A DNA stretch of 64,000 bases. It comes from Roseococcus microcysteis. GTDB taxonomy: Bacteria > Pseudomonadota > Alphaproteobacteria > Acetobacterales > Acetobacteraceae. The notes below the pieces were generated by a model. That model searched no databases. It was given only the letters and a program-made list of their open reading frames with translations, and was not told the origin of the DNA. The position numbers and the translations under genes were made by a program. Of this stretch, positions 26,161-34,621 are shown one piece after another; the stretch's first letter is position 1; each line of letters opens with the position of its first letter. Location: contig NZ_CP061718.1 in NCBI RefSeq assembly GCF_014764365.1, positions 3,550,501 through 3,614,500 of the forward strand, given 5' to 3'.

Positions 26161-26247
26161 TTTACAAAGACCGCACACGCAAGGAGGGAGGCCGGGCACA
26201 GGCGCGGCCGGGTCCTGGGGCAAAGATGAGCGCCAATTCAAGGTTTT

Positions 26248-26284
26248 CCCGGCCGACACGAAGGTCGGCACGGGGCCCTTTTTT
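26248..26284 (+). terminator. Plus-strand intrinsic terminator with no gene upstream (possible small RNA end)
   Basis: CCCG-GCCGAC, a 6-nt loop, GTCGGC, one bulged A, CGGG, four bases, then six T. Read on the plus strand this is a good intrinsic terminator, but the nearest upstream coding genes are on the minus strand. The minus-strand reading gives A, not T, after the stem, so it does not serve the OYE-type gene. A small RNA transcribed from the AT-rich island (about 26140-26284) would explain it. Confidence 0.45.
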
Positions 26285-27396
26285 CAGAGCGGCGGCATGG
26301 GCGCGCCGACCGCACGGTTGATCCGCATCGGGCCCATGCCGCCCCAACCGCGCTCATATTGCGGCGGCACGGACAGGGCCTCGGTGGCACCCAGCGCCAC
26401 GGCGGCGTTCAGCACCCAATAGGGGTCGCGCAGGAAGGCGCGTGCCAGCAGGATCATGTCGGCCTTGCCCTCGGCCAGCACGGCCTCGGCCTGGGCCGCC
26501 TCGGTCAGCAGGCCCACCGCCATGACCGGGATGCCCGCGCCGCGCCGCACCGCGTCGGCGCCCGGCACCTGGTAGCCGGGGCCGAGCGGGATCTGCTGCC
26601 CGGCATCGAGCCCGCCGGAGCTGACATCCACCACATCCACGCCCAGCGTCTTGAGGTGGCGGGAGAGTTCCACGCTCTCCTCCGTGCTCCAGCCACCCTC
26701 CACCCAGTCGGTGTGGGAGATGCGGACGCCCAGCACCACCTCGTCGGGAATGGCGGCGCGCGTGGCGGCCGCGATGTCGCGCAGCAGCCGGGTGCGGCCC
26801 TCGAAATCCCCGCCCCAGCCATCATTGCGCCGGTTCGACAGCGGCGAGAGGAAGTTGTGCAGCAGGTAGCCATGTGCCGCATGGATCTCGACCAACCGAT
26901 AGCCGGCCGACACGGCCCGGCGCGCGGCGGCCATGAAGGCGTCGCGTGTGGCCAGGATGTCCGATTCGGTCATGGCGCGGGGTGTCGCATAGTTGCCGAA
27001 GGGCACGGCCGAGGGGCCCAGCGCCTCCCAGCCTGGCACGGCCGGACCCGAATCCCAGGCCGGCAGGCGGCTGCCCTTGCGGCCTGAATGCGCCAGCTGG
27101 ATGGCGGGCACCGAGCCCGCGGCGGCGATGGCGGCCGCGAGCTTCGCATGGCCCTCCAGATGGGCGTCGCTCCAGATGCCCAGGTCGCCGGGGCTGATCC
27201 TGCCTTCGGGGGTCACCGCCGCCGCCTCGGTCATCACCATGCCCGGCCCCGCCACGGCGCGCGAGACGAGGTGGGCCAGGTGCCATTGCGTGGGCAGCCC
27301 GTCCTCGGCGCAGCAATACTGGCACATGGGCGAGACGCCGATGCGGTTGCGGAAGGTGACGCCGCGAAGCGTCCAGGGGGAGAAGAGATGGGTCAT
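26284..27396 (-). CDS. NADH:flavin oxidoreductase, Old Yellow Enzyme family (YqjM-like)
   Basis: A 370-residue FMN enzyme of the OYE class that reduces activated C=C bonds. It begins LFSPWTLRGVTFRNRIGVSP with MCQYCCAEDG, the cysteine-containing YqjM-type signature; AIQLAHSGRKGS, HAAHGYLLHNFLSPLSNRRN and a late KADMILLARAFLRDPYW complete the TIM barrel. The ATG at 27396 lacks a strong ribosome site but matches the family start. The 278-bp gap to the divergent tctB-like gene holds no gene; a TTGCCG and CAATAT pair near 27508-27535 may be the plus-strand promoter. Confidence 0.93.
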   Translation of the reverse strand: MTHLFSPWTLRGVTFRNRIGVSPMCQYCCAEDGLPTQWHLAHLVSRAVAGPGMVMTEAAAVTPEGRISPGDLGIWSDAHLEGHAKLAAAIAAAGSVPAIQLAHSGRKGSRLPAWDSGPAVPGWEALGPSAVPFGNYATPRAMTESDILATRDAFMAAARRAVSAGYRLVEIHAAHGYLLHNFLSPLSNRRNDGWGGDFEGRTRLLRDIAAATRAAIPDEVVLGVRISHTDWVEGGWSTEESVELSRHLKTLGVDVVDVSSGGLDAGQQIPLGPGYQVPGADAVRRGAGIPVMAVGLLTEAAQAEAVLAEGKADMILLARAFLRDPYWVLNAAVALGATEALSVPPQYERGWGGMGPMRINRAVGAPMPPL

Positions 27397-27674
27397 GGGC
27401 GGGATGATCCATGGAAAGCGCCGGCTTGGCAGCCCCCCGCAGGGGTTCCGCCGGCGTGCCGCCCCCAAACCCCTGGTTCCACTCCATTTTGCGGATGTGG
27501 CACTTGCCGGGCCGCCTTACGCGCGCGCAATATTCAGAAAGCTATGCCGCGTTACGCTTATTAAATGAGTCACCTGGGGCGCGCGCCCCTTGCGTCCAGG
27601 CTTGGCGCCTTCGTAGTGTCGCGCGCCTTGCGATAATGATGGGGAGTGCTTCCGGGTGAAAACCAAGGGATTAT

Positions 27675-28106
27675 GTGGACATCATAGGAGGGGCCGTGAT
27701 GATCGCGGTCGGCCTATGGTTCATGAATCATGCTATGGAATCTTATTCGATCGGCACGCTGCGCCGCATGGGTCCGGGTTTCTTCCCGGCGGTGCTGGGC
27801 GGGCTGATCGCGGTCTTCGGCGTGCTGATCGCGCTGCCGGCCTTCTTTCGCGAGGGTGACCCGCTGGGCTTCGAGGGACGGCCGTTCCTCATGGTCTGCC
27901 TCTCGATCGGCGTCTTCGCCTTCGTGCTTGAGCGGCTGGGCATGGTGCCCGCCATCTTCGCCCTGGTCTTCTGCGCGGCCTTCGCCAAGCCTGGCCCCAA
28001 CCTGATTGAGAACCTCGGCCTCAGCGTCTTCCTCGCCGTCGCCGCGGTCGCGGTGTTCATCTGGGGCCTTGGCATCCCCATCCAAGCCTTCCGGTGGAAC
28101 ATCTGA
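27675..28106 (+). CDS. tctB: TctB-family small subunit of a tripartite tricarboxylate transporter
   Basis: A 143-residue membrane protein with four predicted helices, the small permease subunit of TTT carriers. GTLRRMGPGFFPAVLGGLIA is characteristic. The start is GTG at 27675, because the overlapping ATG at 27673 runs into a stop. Its last base is the first of the tctA start (TGATG), so both subunits are translationally coupled. Confidence 0.88.
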   Translation: MDIIGGAVMIAVGLWFMNHAMESYSIGTLRRMGPGFFPAVLGGLIAVFGVLIALPAFFREGDPLGFEGRPFLMVCLSIGVFAFVLERLGMVPAIFALVFCAAFAKPGPNLIENLGLSVFLAVAAVAVFIWGLGIPIQAFRWNI

Positions 28107-29614
28107 TGGAAGTTTTCGGCGATCTGCTCTTCGGGTTCCAGACGGCGTTTTCGCTGCAGAACCTGATGTACTGCTTCATCGGCGTGTTCCTCGGGACCTT
28201 CGTGGGCGTGCTGCCGGGCATCGGCGCGCTGGCCACGATCTCGATGCTGCTGCCGCTGACCTTCTACGTGCCGCCGACCACAGCGCTCATCATGCTGGCC
28301 GGCATCTACTACGGCACGCAGTATGGCGGCTCGACGGCCTCGATCCTGATGAACCTGCCGGGCACCCCCTCCTCGGCCGTGACCTGCCTCGACGGCTACC
28401 CGATGTCGAACAGCGGCCGCGCGGGCGTGGCGCTGTTCGTGACGACGCTGGCCTCCTTCATCGGCGGCAGCATCGGCATCGTGATCCTGACGCTGTTCTC
28501 GCCCTCGCTGGCCGAGGTGGCGCTGGCCTTCGGGCCGGCGGAATACTTCGCCATGATGCTGCTGGGCCTGGTCGCGGCCTCCACCCTCTCCCAGGGCTCG
28601 CCCGTCAAGGGCATCGCCATGGTGCTGGTGGGGCTGGGGCTGGGCATGGTCGGCACGGACGTGCAGACGGGCCAGCAACGCTACACCTTCGGCATTCCTG
28701 AACTCTCCGACGGTTTCAACCTGGTCGCCATCGCGATGGGTCTGTTCGGCGTGGGCGAGGTCATCGCCAGCGTGAACAAGATCCGCGACCAGAAGGCCGA
28801 CCAGCGGCAGAAGATCACCTTCCGCTCCATGATCCCCACCCGCGATGACTGGAGCCGCTTCTGGTGGCCCATGCTCCGCGGCACGGGCGTCGGCTCCTTC
28901 TTCGGCGCGCTGCCGGGCACGGGCACGACCATCTCGGCCTTCATGGCCTATGCGGTCGAGAAGAAGATCTCCAAGACGCCCGAGCGCTTCGGCAAGGGCG
29001 CGGTGGAGGGCGTGGTCTCGCCCGAGGCCGCGAACAACGCCGCCTCGCAGACGGCCTTCATCCCCACGCTCACCCTGGGCATCCCGGGTGACGCGGTGAT
29101 GGCGCTGATGCTGGGTGCGATGATCATCGCCGGCGTGCAGCCCGGCCCGCGCCTGATCACGGAGCATCCGGAAATCTTCTGGGGCCTGGTGGCCAGCTTC
29201 TGGATCGGCAACGTGCTGCTGGTCATCCTCAACCTGCCGCTCATCGGCATGTGGGTGAAGCTGCTGCAGATCCCCTACCGCTTCCTGTTCCCCTCGATCC
29301 TGATGTTCATCGCGATCGGCGTGTTCAGCGTGAACAACAACACCTTCGACATCTTCATGGTGCTGATCTTCGGGGTGTTCGGCTACTTCCTGATGCTGCT
29401 GCGCTTCGAACCGGCGCCGCTGCTGCTGGGCTACATCCTGGGCCCACTGATGGAAGAACACCTGCGCCGGGCCATGCTGCTCTCGCGCGGGGACCCATCG
29501 GTCTTCGTGACGCGCCCGATCAGCGCGGCCTTCATCTTCGTGACGACGGCCCTGCTGCTCTGGGCGATCTATGCGGCGATCAAGGGCAAGATCAACCCGA
29601 AGATCGACGACTGA
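28106..29614 (+). CDS. tctA: TctA-family large permease of a tripartite tricarboxylate transporter
   Basis: A 502-residue permease with about 12 membrane helices. The family motifs GVLPGIGALATISMLLPLTF and YYGTQYGGSTASILMNLPGT appear near the start, and the second repeat has GALPGTGTTISAFMAY and SPEAANNAASQTAFIPTLTL. The ATG at 28106, overlapping the tctB stop, is preferred over a GTG at 28094. A textbook terminator follows. The substrate is a carboxylate of unknown type. Confidence 0.95.
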   Translation: MEVFGDLLFGFQTAFSLQNLMYCFIGVFLGTFVGVLPGIGALATISMLLPLTFYVPPTTALIMLAGIYYGTQYGGSTASILMNLPGTPSSAVTCLDGYPMSNSGRAGVALFVTTLASFIGGSIGIVILTLFSPSLAEVALAFGPAEYFAMMLLGLVAASTLSQGSPVKGIAMVLVGLGLGMVGTDVQTGQQRYTFGIPELSDGFNLVAIAMGLFGVGEVIASVNKIRDQKADQRQKITFRSMIPTRDDWSRFWWPMLRGTGVGSFFGALPGTGTTISAFMAYAVEKKISKTPERFGKGAVEGVVSPEAANNAASQTAFIPTLTLGIPGDAVMALMLGAMIIAGVQPGPRLITEHPEIFWGLVASFWIGNVLLVILNLPLIGMWVKLLQIPYRFLFPSILMFIAIGVFSVNNNTFDIFMVLIFGVFGYFLMLLRFEPAPLLLGYILGPLMEEHLRRAMLLSRGDPSVFVTRPISAAFIFVTTALLLWAIYAAIKGKINPKIDD

Positions 29615-29641
29615 CCCGCCCTCCCTCGTGGGGGAAACCAG

Positions 29642-29671
29642 GCCGGCCACCTTCGGGTGGCCGGCTTTTTT
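29642..29671 (+). terminator. Rho-independent terminator of the tctBA operon
   Basis: GCCGGCCACC, loop TTCG, GGTGGCCGGC and six T, 27 bp after the tctA stop. Confidence 0.95.
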
Positions 29672-29764
29672 CATGCCCGCCCGGTTGCCGGCCCACCGCC
29701 GCGCTGTAGCCTCGACCACCGGGAGGGACCTGATGGCCAGCGCTGCCAGCGGACGACGAGACGC

Positions 29765-30988
29765 ATGAGCGCGGCCGATACCCAAGGTCGCGGCGCCATC
29801 CGGCGCCTCTTCGCCACACCCGATTTCCGGCGCATCTGGCTGTTGGGCGGCATCGCCAACACCATGCGCTGGCTGGAATTGCTGGCCGCGACACTCTGGA
29901 CCTACGAGGCCACGGGCTCCGCCTTCATGGTGGCCGCCGTTGCCATGATGCGCGCCCTGCCCATGCTGCTGCTGGGCGCCGTGGCGGGCGCGCTGGCCGA
30001 AAGGCTGGATCGGCGGCGGCTGCTGATCGCGCTGCAGGCCAGTTCGGCGGCGGGGGCGGGGCTGGTGGCGCTGCTAGCGGCGCTGGGCTGGATCGCACCC
30101 TGGCACCTGATGGTGCAGGGGTTGCTGGCCGGCCTCGCCTGGGCGGGGGAGATGGCCACGCGCCGCCGCATGGCCGCCGACGCCGCCCCGCCCGAGGACC
30201 TGGTGCAGGCCGTGGCGCTGGACACCATGACGGGCAGCACCACCCGCGCCCTGGGTCCGCTGCTGGGGGGCGCGCTGTTCCAGCTCACCGGCTTGGCGCC
30301 CGCCGCCGCCATCGCCTGCGGCTTCCACCTGCTGGCGTTGTTCCTTGCCTGGCGGGTGACGCCGCCGCGGCCCGTGGTCCGCACGCCGCAATCGGCGCTG
30401 TCGGGCATCGTGGAGGCGGCCCGATTCGCCCTCTCCGAGCCCCGGCTGCGCATGGTGCTGGGGGTGACGCTCATCATGAACGTCTTCGCCTTCTGCTATG
30501 CGGGCATCCTGCCGGCCTTCGGGGCGGCGGCCTTCGGCGCGTCAGGGGCCGCGATCGGGCTGCTGGCGGCGGCCGAGCCCTTCGGCGCGCTGCTGGGCGG
30601 GCTTTGGATGGCGCTGCGCCGGCGCGCGCCGCCGGGGCTGTTTCCCTTCGTGGCGGGCAGCCTGCTCTTCTTCGCCTGCCTGCTGCTGGTGGTGTCCAGC
30701 CCCTTCTACATGCTGGCCTGGGTGCTGCTGGTGCTGGGCGGGCTCGGCACGGCGCGTTTCGCGGCCATGCAGACCTCGCTGGTCATGACCCATGCGCCGC
30801 CCGAAATCCGCTCGCGCGTGCTGGGGCTGGTGACGACCTGCATCGGCGCGGGGCCGGCGGGCGTGCTGCTGGTGGGCGCGCTGGCGGAACGGCTGGGCCC
30901 GCACGCGGCGCTCTACACCATGGCCACGCTGGGCCTTGTGCTGTTGCTGGCGCTGCTGCTCCGCGAGTGGCGGGTCAGCCGGGGATGA
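29765..30988 (+). CDS. MFS transporter
   Basis: A 407-residue, 12-helix major facilitator, of the MFS_3/enterobactin-exporter-like type: FATPDFRRIWLLGGIANTMR at the N-terminus, GAVAGALAERLDRRRLLIAL for the A-motif loop, and a second half with GAAIGLLAAAEPFGALLGGL. Such proteins usually export small molecules; the substrate cannot be told. Its last 14 nt overlap the end of the convergent RidA gene. Confidence 0.88.
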   Translation: MSAADTQGRGAIRRLFATPDFRRIWLLGGIANTMRWLELLAATLWTYEATGSAFMVAAVAMMRALPMLLLGAVAGALAERLDRRRLLIALQASSAAGAGLVALLAALGWIAPWHLMVQGLLAGLAWAGEMATRRRMAADAAPPEDLVQAVALDTMTGSTTRALGPLLGGALFQLTGLAPAAAIACGFHLLALFLAWRVTPPRPVVRTPQSALSGIVEAARFALSEPRLRMVLGVTLIMNVFAFCYAGILPAFGAAAFGASGAAIGLLAAAEPFGALLGGLWMALRRRAPPGLFPFVAGSLLFFACLLLVVSSPFYMLAWVLLVLGGLGTARFAAMQTSLVMTHAPPEIRSRVLGLVTTCIGAGPAGVLLVGALAERLGPHAALYTMATLGLVLLLALLLREWRVSRG

Positions 30989-31367
30989 AGGCCTCGGCTT
31001 CCACCTCCACCAGGAAGCGCGGGTCGGCGAGGCCGGCCACGATCAGCAGGGTGGAGGTGGGGGCATGGCCCTCCAGCGCGGCGTCGCGCAGTGCGCGCCA
31101 GGGCTGGATCAGCGCGGGGTCGGTCAGGAACACCGTCACCTTCACGATGTCGCGCGGCCCCATGCCATGCGCCGCCAGGATGGTGGTGAGGTTGGCGAGG
31201 CTCTGGCGGATTTGCGCGGGGCCATCTTCCGGCACGCTGCCATCCGGCGCCACGCCCACCTGGCCCGAGATGACGAGGCGCTGTCCCGGCCCCTGCACCA
31301 GGCAGGCAAGGGAATAGCGCGAAGCGGGCGCGCGCACGCCCTCGGGGTTGGAGAAGGTCAGGCTCAT
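30975..31367 (-). CDS. RidA/YjgF-family protein
   Basis: A 130-residue RidA-like protein, a family that deaminates reactive enamine/imine intermediates. It has YSLACLVQGPGQRLVISGQV, QIRQSLANLTTILAAHGMG and DIVKVTVFLTDP. The usual catalytic Arg in the last strand region falls at DPRFLVEVEAEAF. The start overlaps the stop of the lipoprotein gene upstream by 4 nt. Confidence 0.87.
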   Translation of the reverse strand: MSLTFSNPEGVRAPASRYSLACLVQGPGQRLVISGQVGVAPDGSVPEDGPAQIRQSLANLTTILAAHGMGPRDIVKVTVFLTDPALIQPWRALRDAALEGHAPTSTLLIVAGLADPRFLVEVEAEAFIPG

Positions 31368-31981
31368 GTCCGGGGCAACTCCTCGCGCGCGACGGGGGGC
31401 GGCGGGGCGGCGCGCTCGCCCTCCACCAGATAGGCGCGCAGGGCGCGGCGGAGCTGGAACTCGAACTCGGTGTTCAGGTCGAACATGGCCTGGCGCAGCA
31501 TCGTCTCGGCCACCGCCATGCGGGCCATGGGGTCGCTGTCCACGGTCTGCATGCGGGTGGCGCTGGCCTCGGCGAAGCCCAGGCGCAGCCCCGCCGGGTT
31601 GCGGATTTCCAGGCGGCAGGTCAGGCGCAGGTCCAGCCGGTCCTGCGGCTGGGCGAAGAGGCCCTGCCCGGGCGGACCTGGCTCGCGCAGGATCTGCGCG
31701 CGGGTCACGACGAAGCGCGCGCTGTTCTGGGTGCCGAAGGCGAAGAGGCGGTCCTGGCCCATGGTCCGCACCGCCTCCGCCGCGCTGGGGCGCAGCTCCC
31801 GGCCCAGATCGTTCGGGCCTGCGAAGGCCACTTCCTCCTCGATGGCGATGGTCGCCACATCCAGGCGCAGCGGCGTCAGGTGCCGGTAGCCGATGGGCGG
31901 GCCTTCGACCCGCGGGATGGCGGGGGCCGCGCAGGCGGCGAGGCCCGCGGGCAGGGCGAGCAAAGCGCGGCGGGCGATCAT
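31364..31981 (-). CDS. Putative lipoprotein, unknown function
   Basis: A 205-residue protein with a lipoprotein signal (MIARRALLALPAGLAACAAP; lipobox LAAC with Cys17). The mature part contains LTPLRLDVATIAIEEEV and TCRLEIRNPAGLRLGFAEAS, suggesting a beta-rich periplasmic domain. It overlaps the Hsp33 gene upstream by 4 nt and the RidA gene downstream by 4 nt, so the three form an operon. Confidence 0.75.
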   Translation of the reverse strand: MIARRALLALPAGLAACAAPAIPRVEGPPIGYRHLTPLRLDVATIAIEEEVAFAGPNDLGRELRPSAAEAVRTMGQDRLFAFGTQNSARFVVTRAQILREPGPPGQGLFAQPQDRLDLRLTCRLEIRNPAGLRLGFAEASATRMQTVDSDPMARMAVAETMLRQAMFDLNTEFEFQLRRALRAYLVEGERAAPPPPVAREELPRT

Positions 31982-32916
31982 GCGCTGGCCCCCCGCAGAT
32001 TGTCCCGCGCGAAGCGGAAATCCACGTTGCAGAATTCGCAGGTCATGGTGATGGTCCCGTCCTTCGCCATGTGGTCGAGATCCTCGACCGGGAAGCCCTC
32101 CAACACGCCCGCGAGGCGCGAGCGCGAACACCGGCAGCCATAGGCCAGCGCCCGGGGCTGGTCGAGCATCAGCCCCTCCTGGTGGAACAGGCGGTGCAGC
32201 AGGCGCTCGGCCGGCAGCGCGTCGTCCAGCATCTCGGCCTCGGTGAGCGTGTGGGCGAGCGCCAGCGCCGTGTCCCAGGCGTCGTCATCGCCCGCGCTGT
32301 CGGCGATGCCGCCCTCCACCGCCACGCGCTCCATGATGAAGGCGGCCGCGCGCCAGCCGGCGTCGGTGCGGGCGCAGGCCAGGCGGACGAAGCTGCGCAG
32401 CTGTTCGGAGGTGGCGAAGTAGTTGGCCGTCATCTCCGACAGTGTGGCGCCCTCGATGGCGACGATGCCCTGGTAGCGTTCCATGTCCGGGCCCTGGTCG
32501 CAGGTGAAGGCCAGGTAGCCCTTGCCCAGCAAAGCGCGGGCCGAGGGGTTGCGGCCATAGCGGGCCAGCTTCTCGGCATCCACGCGCGCATAGCCGCGCA
32601 GGCCCCCCATGTCGGTGCAATCGGTCACGAGCATGGGGATGGGGCCGTCGCCCTTGGCCTGGACGGAGAAGGAGCCCTTGTATTTCAGCGCGGAGGCGAG
32701 GCCCGCCGTCAGCGCCATGGCCTCGCCCATCAGCCGTGCCACGGCCTCCGGGTGGTCATGGCGGGAGAGCAGCGCCTCGGCGAGCGGGCCGAGGCGCAGC
32801 AGGCGGCCGCGCACGGGCTTCTGCGCCAGGTGGAAGGGCACGACGCCCCGCGGCACCACGAGGTCGGGCACGGGCGGGCGGTCATGGTCGAGGAAGTCGG
32901 GCTTGGGCTGGGTCAC
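31978..32916 (-). CDS. hslO: Hsp33 redox-regulated chaperone HslO
   Basis: A 312-residue holding chaperone activated by oxidation. The zinc site is GCRCSRSR and CEFCN near the C-terminus, a CxC and CxxC pair. KYKGSFSVQAKGDGPIPMLV and GYLAFTCDQGPDMERYQGIV are family segments. I place the start at the GTG at 32916, which has GAAGG just upstream; a TTG at 32925 is the alternative. It is the first gene of a three-gene overlapping operon. Confidence 0.93.
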   Translation of the reverse strand: MTQPKPDFLDHDRPPVPDLVVPRGVVPFHLAQKPVRGRLLRLGPLAEALLSRHDHPEAVARLMGEAMALTAGLASALKYKGSFSVQAKGDGPIPMLVTDCTDMGGLRGYARVDAEKLARYGRNPSARALLGKGYLAFTCDQGPDMERYQGIVAIEGATLSEMTANYFATSEQLRSFVRLACARTDAGWRAAAFIMERVAVEGGIADSAGDDDAWDTALALAHTLTEAEMLDDALPAERLLHRLFHQEGLMLDQPRALAYGCRCSRSRLAGVLEGFPVEDLDHMAKDGTITMTCEFCNVDFRFARDNLRGASA

Positions 32917-32952
32917 GCCCTTCAAATAGCGTGCCCGGCCGCCCAGCGCACC

Positions 32953-33048
32953 CTACCCGACCACCAGGAGCATGATCTGCACCAGCGCGGCCACGACCAT
33001 CGCCGCGATGACATAGGGGGCGAGCTGGTGCGGATCGGGGATCTTCAC
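32953..33048 (-). CDS. Possible 31-residue single-helix membrane peptide
   Basis: A GTG-started frame encodes a peptide with a short polar head (KIPDPHQLAPY) followed by one hydrophobic helix (VIAAMVVAALVQIMLLVVG). It lies 10 bp after the MarR gene on the same strand. There is no clear ribosome site, so it may be chance. Confidence 0.3.
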   Translation of the reverse strand: MKIPDPHQLAPYVIAAMVVAALVQIMLLVVG

Positions 33049-33058
33049 CGGCGGCGCG

Positions 33059-33523
33059 TCACGCCGCGACGGCGCGGCGCCCACGCCCGGGGCGGGTCAT
33101 CATGGCGCGCAGCAGCTGCTTGAAGGCTGCCGGGTCCATGTCGGGGAAGCGGGCCAGCACCTGCGCCTCGTGCTGGCGGGCGGCCACCAGAAGGTCCTGC
33201 ACCAGGGCCTGGCCGCGTTCCGTGGCCTCGATGCGGACCACGCGACGGTCCCGCGCATCGGGCAGGCGCTGGACGAGGCCATCGCGCACCATCCGGTCGA
33301 GCAGCTTGGTCATGGTGGGCTGTTGCAGCAGGCAGGCCTCGGCCAGGCCCGTCACGGTCTCGGGGGTGCTGCCCGAGAGGGTGGCCAGCACCCGCCACAC
33401 CGGCACCGAGACACCGGCGCGGCGCAGCGTGGCATGGAACTCCGCCGAAAGAGTGTGCGAGGCACGGGCCAGCAGATACAGCAGGTAATCGTCAACGAAT
33501 CGCGAATTCGTGCGCCCGTCCAT
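33059..33523 (-). CDS. MarR-family transcriptional regulator
   Basis: A 154-residue winged-helix regulator. YLLARASHTLSAEFHATLRR forms the dimer helix, then VWRVLATLSGSTPETVTGLA, LLQQPTMTKLLDRMVRDGLV (recognition helix) and the wing RLPDARDRRVVRIEATERG. The ATG at 33523 is chosen because AGGA lies 8 nt upstream; in-frame ATGs at 33553 and 33568 are alternatives. A TATACT -10-like box is on the minus strand at 33568-33573, which favours the later start. Target genes unknown. Confidence 0.88.
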   Translation of the reverse strand: MDGRTNSRFVDDYLLYLLARASHTLSAEFHATLRRAGVSVPVWRVLATLSGSTPETVTGLAEACLLQQPTMTKLLDRMVRDGLVQRLPDARDRRVVRIEATERGQALVQDLLVAARQHEAQVLARFPDMDPAAFKQLLRAMMTRPGRGRRAVAA

Positions 33524-33625
33524 GGAGTGATCCTGATTCCGGATGATGTTCATGCCGCACACTGACAAGTATATTCACGGGCACGCAATTAAGGAGAACT
33601 ACGCATATCCGGCCAGGCGGTCGGC

Positions 33626-34558
33626 TCAGGGCAGACGTTGGGCGACCCGCCGCTGCTCATAGGCGCGGGCATGCAGCGCCGCCGCGGCGTGCCAATGGGC
33701 CTCCACCCCGGCACGGTGGGCGGCCTCCAGCAGGAAGCCCAGGATGTGCTCGCCCTCGGTGCGGTGGCCACCCTCGATGTCGCGCAGCAGGGAGGTGGCG
33801 TAGGCGCTGGCGGGATCCGCGAAAAGCTGGCCGTATTCAGCCATGAAGGCCGCCGGCATGGGGTGGCCGTGATGCGCGGCGATGGCGGCGTTGCGCGCCA
33901 GCACCTCGGCCAGGAAGGGCGCGCCGCCCGCGCGCACCACCTCGCCCACATTGGCGCGCATCAGCACGGTGCCGATGGCCGCGCTGCCCAGATGCACCAG
34001 CTTCTCCCACATGCGCTGGCCGATATCGGGCACGGCCTGGGCCACCATGCCGCGGGCGGGGGCGAAGGCGGCGGCGATGGCCGCCACGCGGCTCGACATC
34101 TCTCCACTCTGCTCGCCAAAAGTCAGCCAGCGCCAGTCGTTCAGGTGCCGCACCACGCCCTCGGGCGAGAGCGTCGCCTGGATCTTGCACAGGCCGCCCA
34201 GCACCCGCTCCGCGCCGAAGGCGTGACCAAGTGTCTCCACATGCGACAAACCATTGAGCACGGGCAGGATGGCGGTGCGCCCATCCACCGCCGGGCGGAT
34301 GGCGGCCATGGCCTCGTCCAGGTCATAGGCCTTGCAGGCCAGCAGGATCACGTCCCAGCCCGGCCCCAGCGCCTCGGCCGTCACGGTGTTCACCTGTAGC
34401 CGGGCCTCGCCGAAGGGGCTTTCGATGCGCAGCCCGTGCGCGGCGAGTTGCGCCGCGCGGCGCGGACGCACCAGGAAGGTGACGTCGCCGCCGGCCTCGG
34501 CCAGCCGGCCCCCGAAGTAACCCCCCAGCGCGCCGGCCCCGAGCACGAGCAACCGCAT
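33626..34558 (-). CDS. Ketopantoate reductase (2-dehydropantoate 2-reductase) family protein
   Basis: A 310-residue NADPH enzyme of the PanE/ApbA family. It starts MRLLVLGAGALGGYFGGRLA (dinucleotide fold), then VLACKAYDLDEAM-like sequence with the family Lys, NGLSHVE, and MWEKLVHLGSAAIGTVLMRA in the C-terminal domain. PanE makes pantoate for coenzyme A, but many paralogs reduce other 2-keto acids, so the exact role is open. It is divergent from the MacA-like gene. Confidence 0.88.
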   Translation of the reverse strand: MRLLVLGAGALGGYFGGRLAEAGGDVTFLVRPRRAAQLAAHGLRIESPFGEARLQVNTVTAEALGPGWDVILLACKAYDLDEAMAAIRPAVDGRTAILPVLNGLSHVETLGHAFGAERVLGGLCKIQATLSPEGVVRHLNDWRWLTFGEQSGEMSSRVAAIAAAFAPARGMVAQAVPDIGQRMWEKLVHLGSAAIGTVLMRANVGEVVRAGGAPFLAEVLARNAAIAAHHGHPMPAAFMAEYGQLFADPASAYATSLLRDIEGGHRTEGEHILGFLLEAAHRAGVEAHWHAAAALHARAYEQRRVAQRLP

Positions 34559-34621
34559 GGTCTTTTCCCCCTGATCTGTCGCAACATCGGCGTTACACCC
34601 GCATGCCATGTTACAGGAGCC

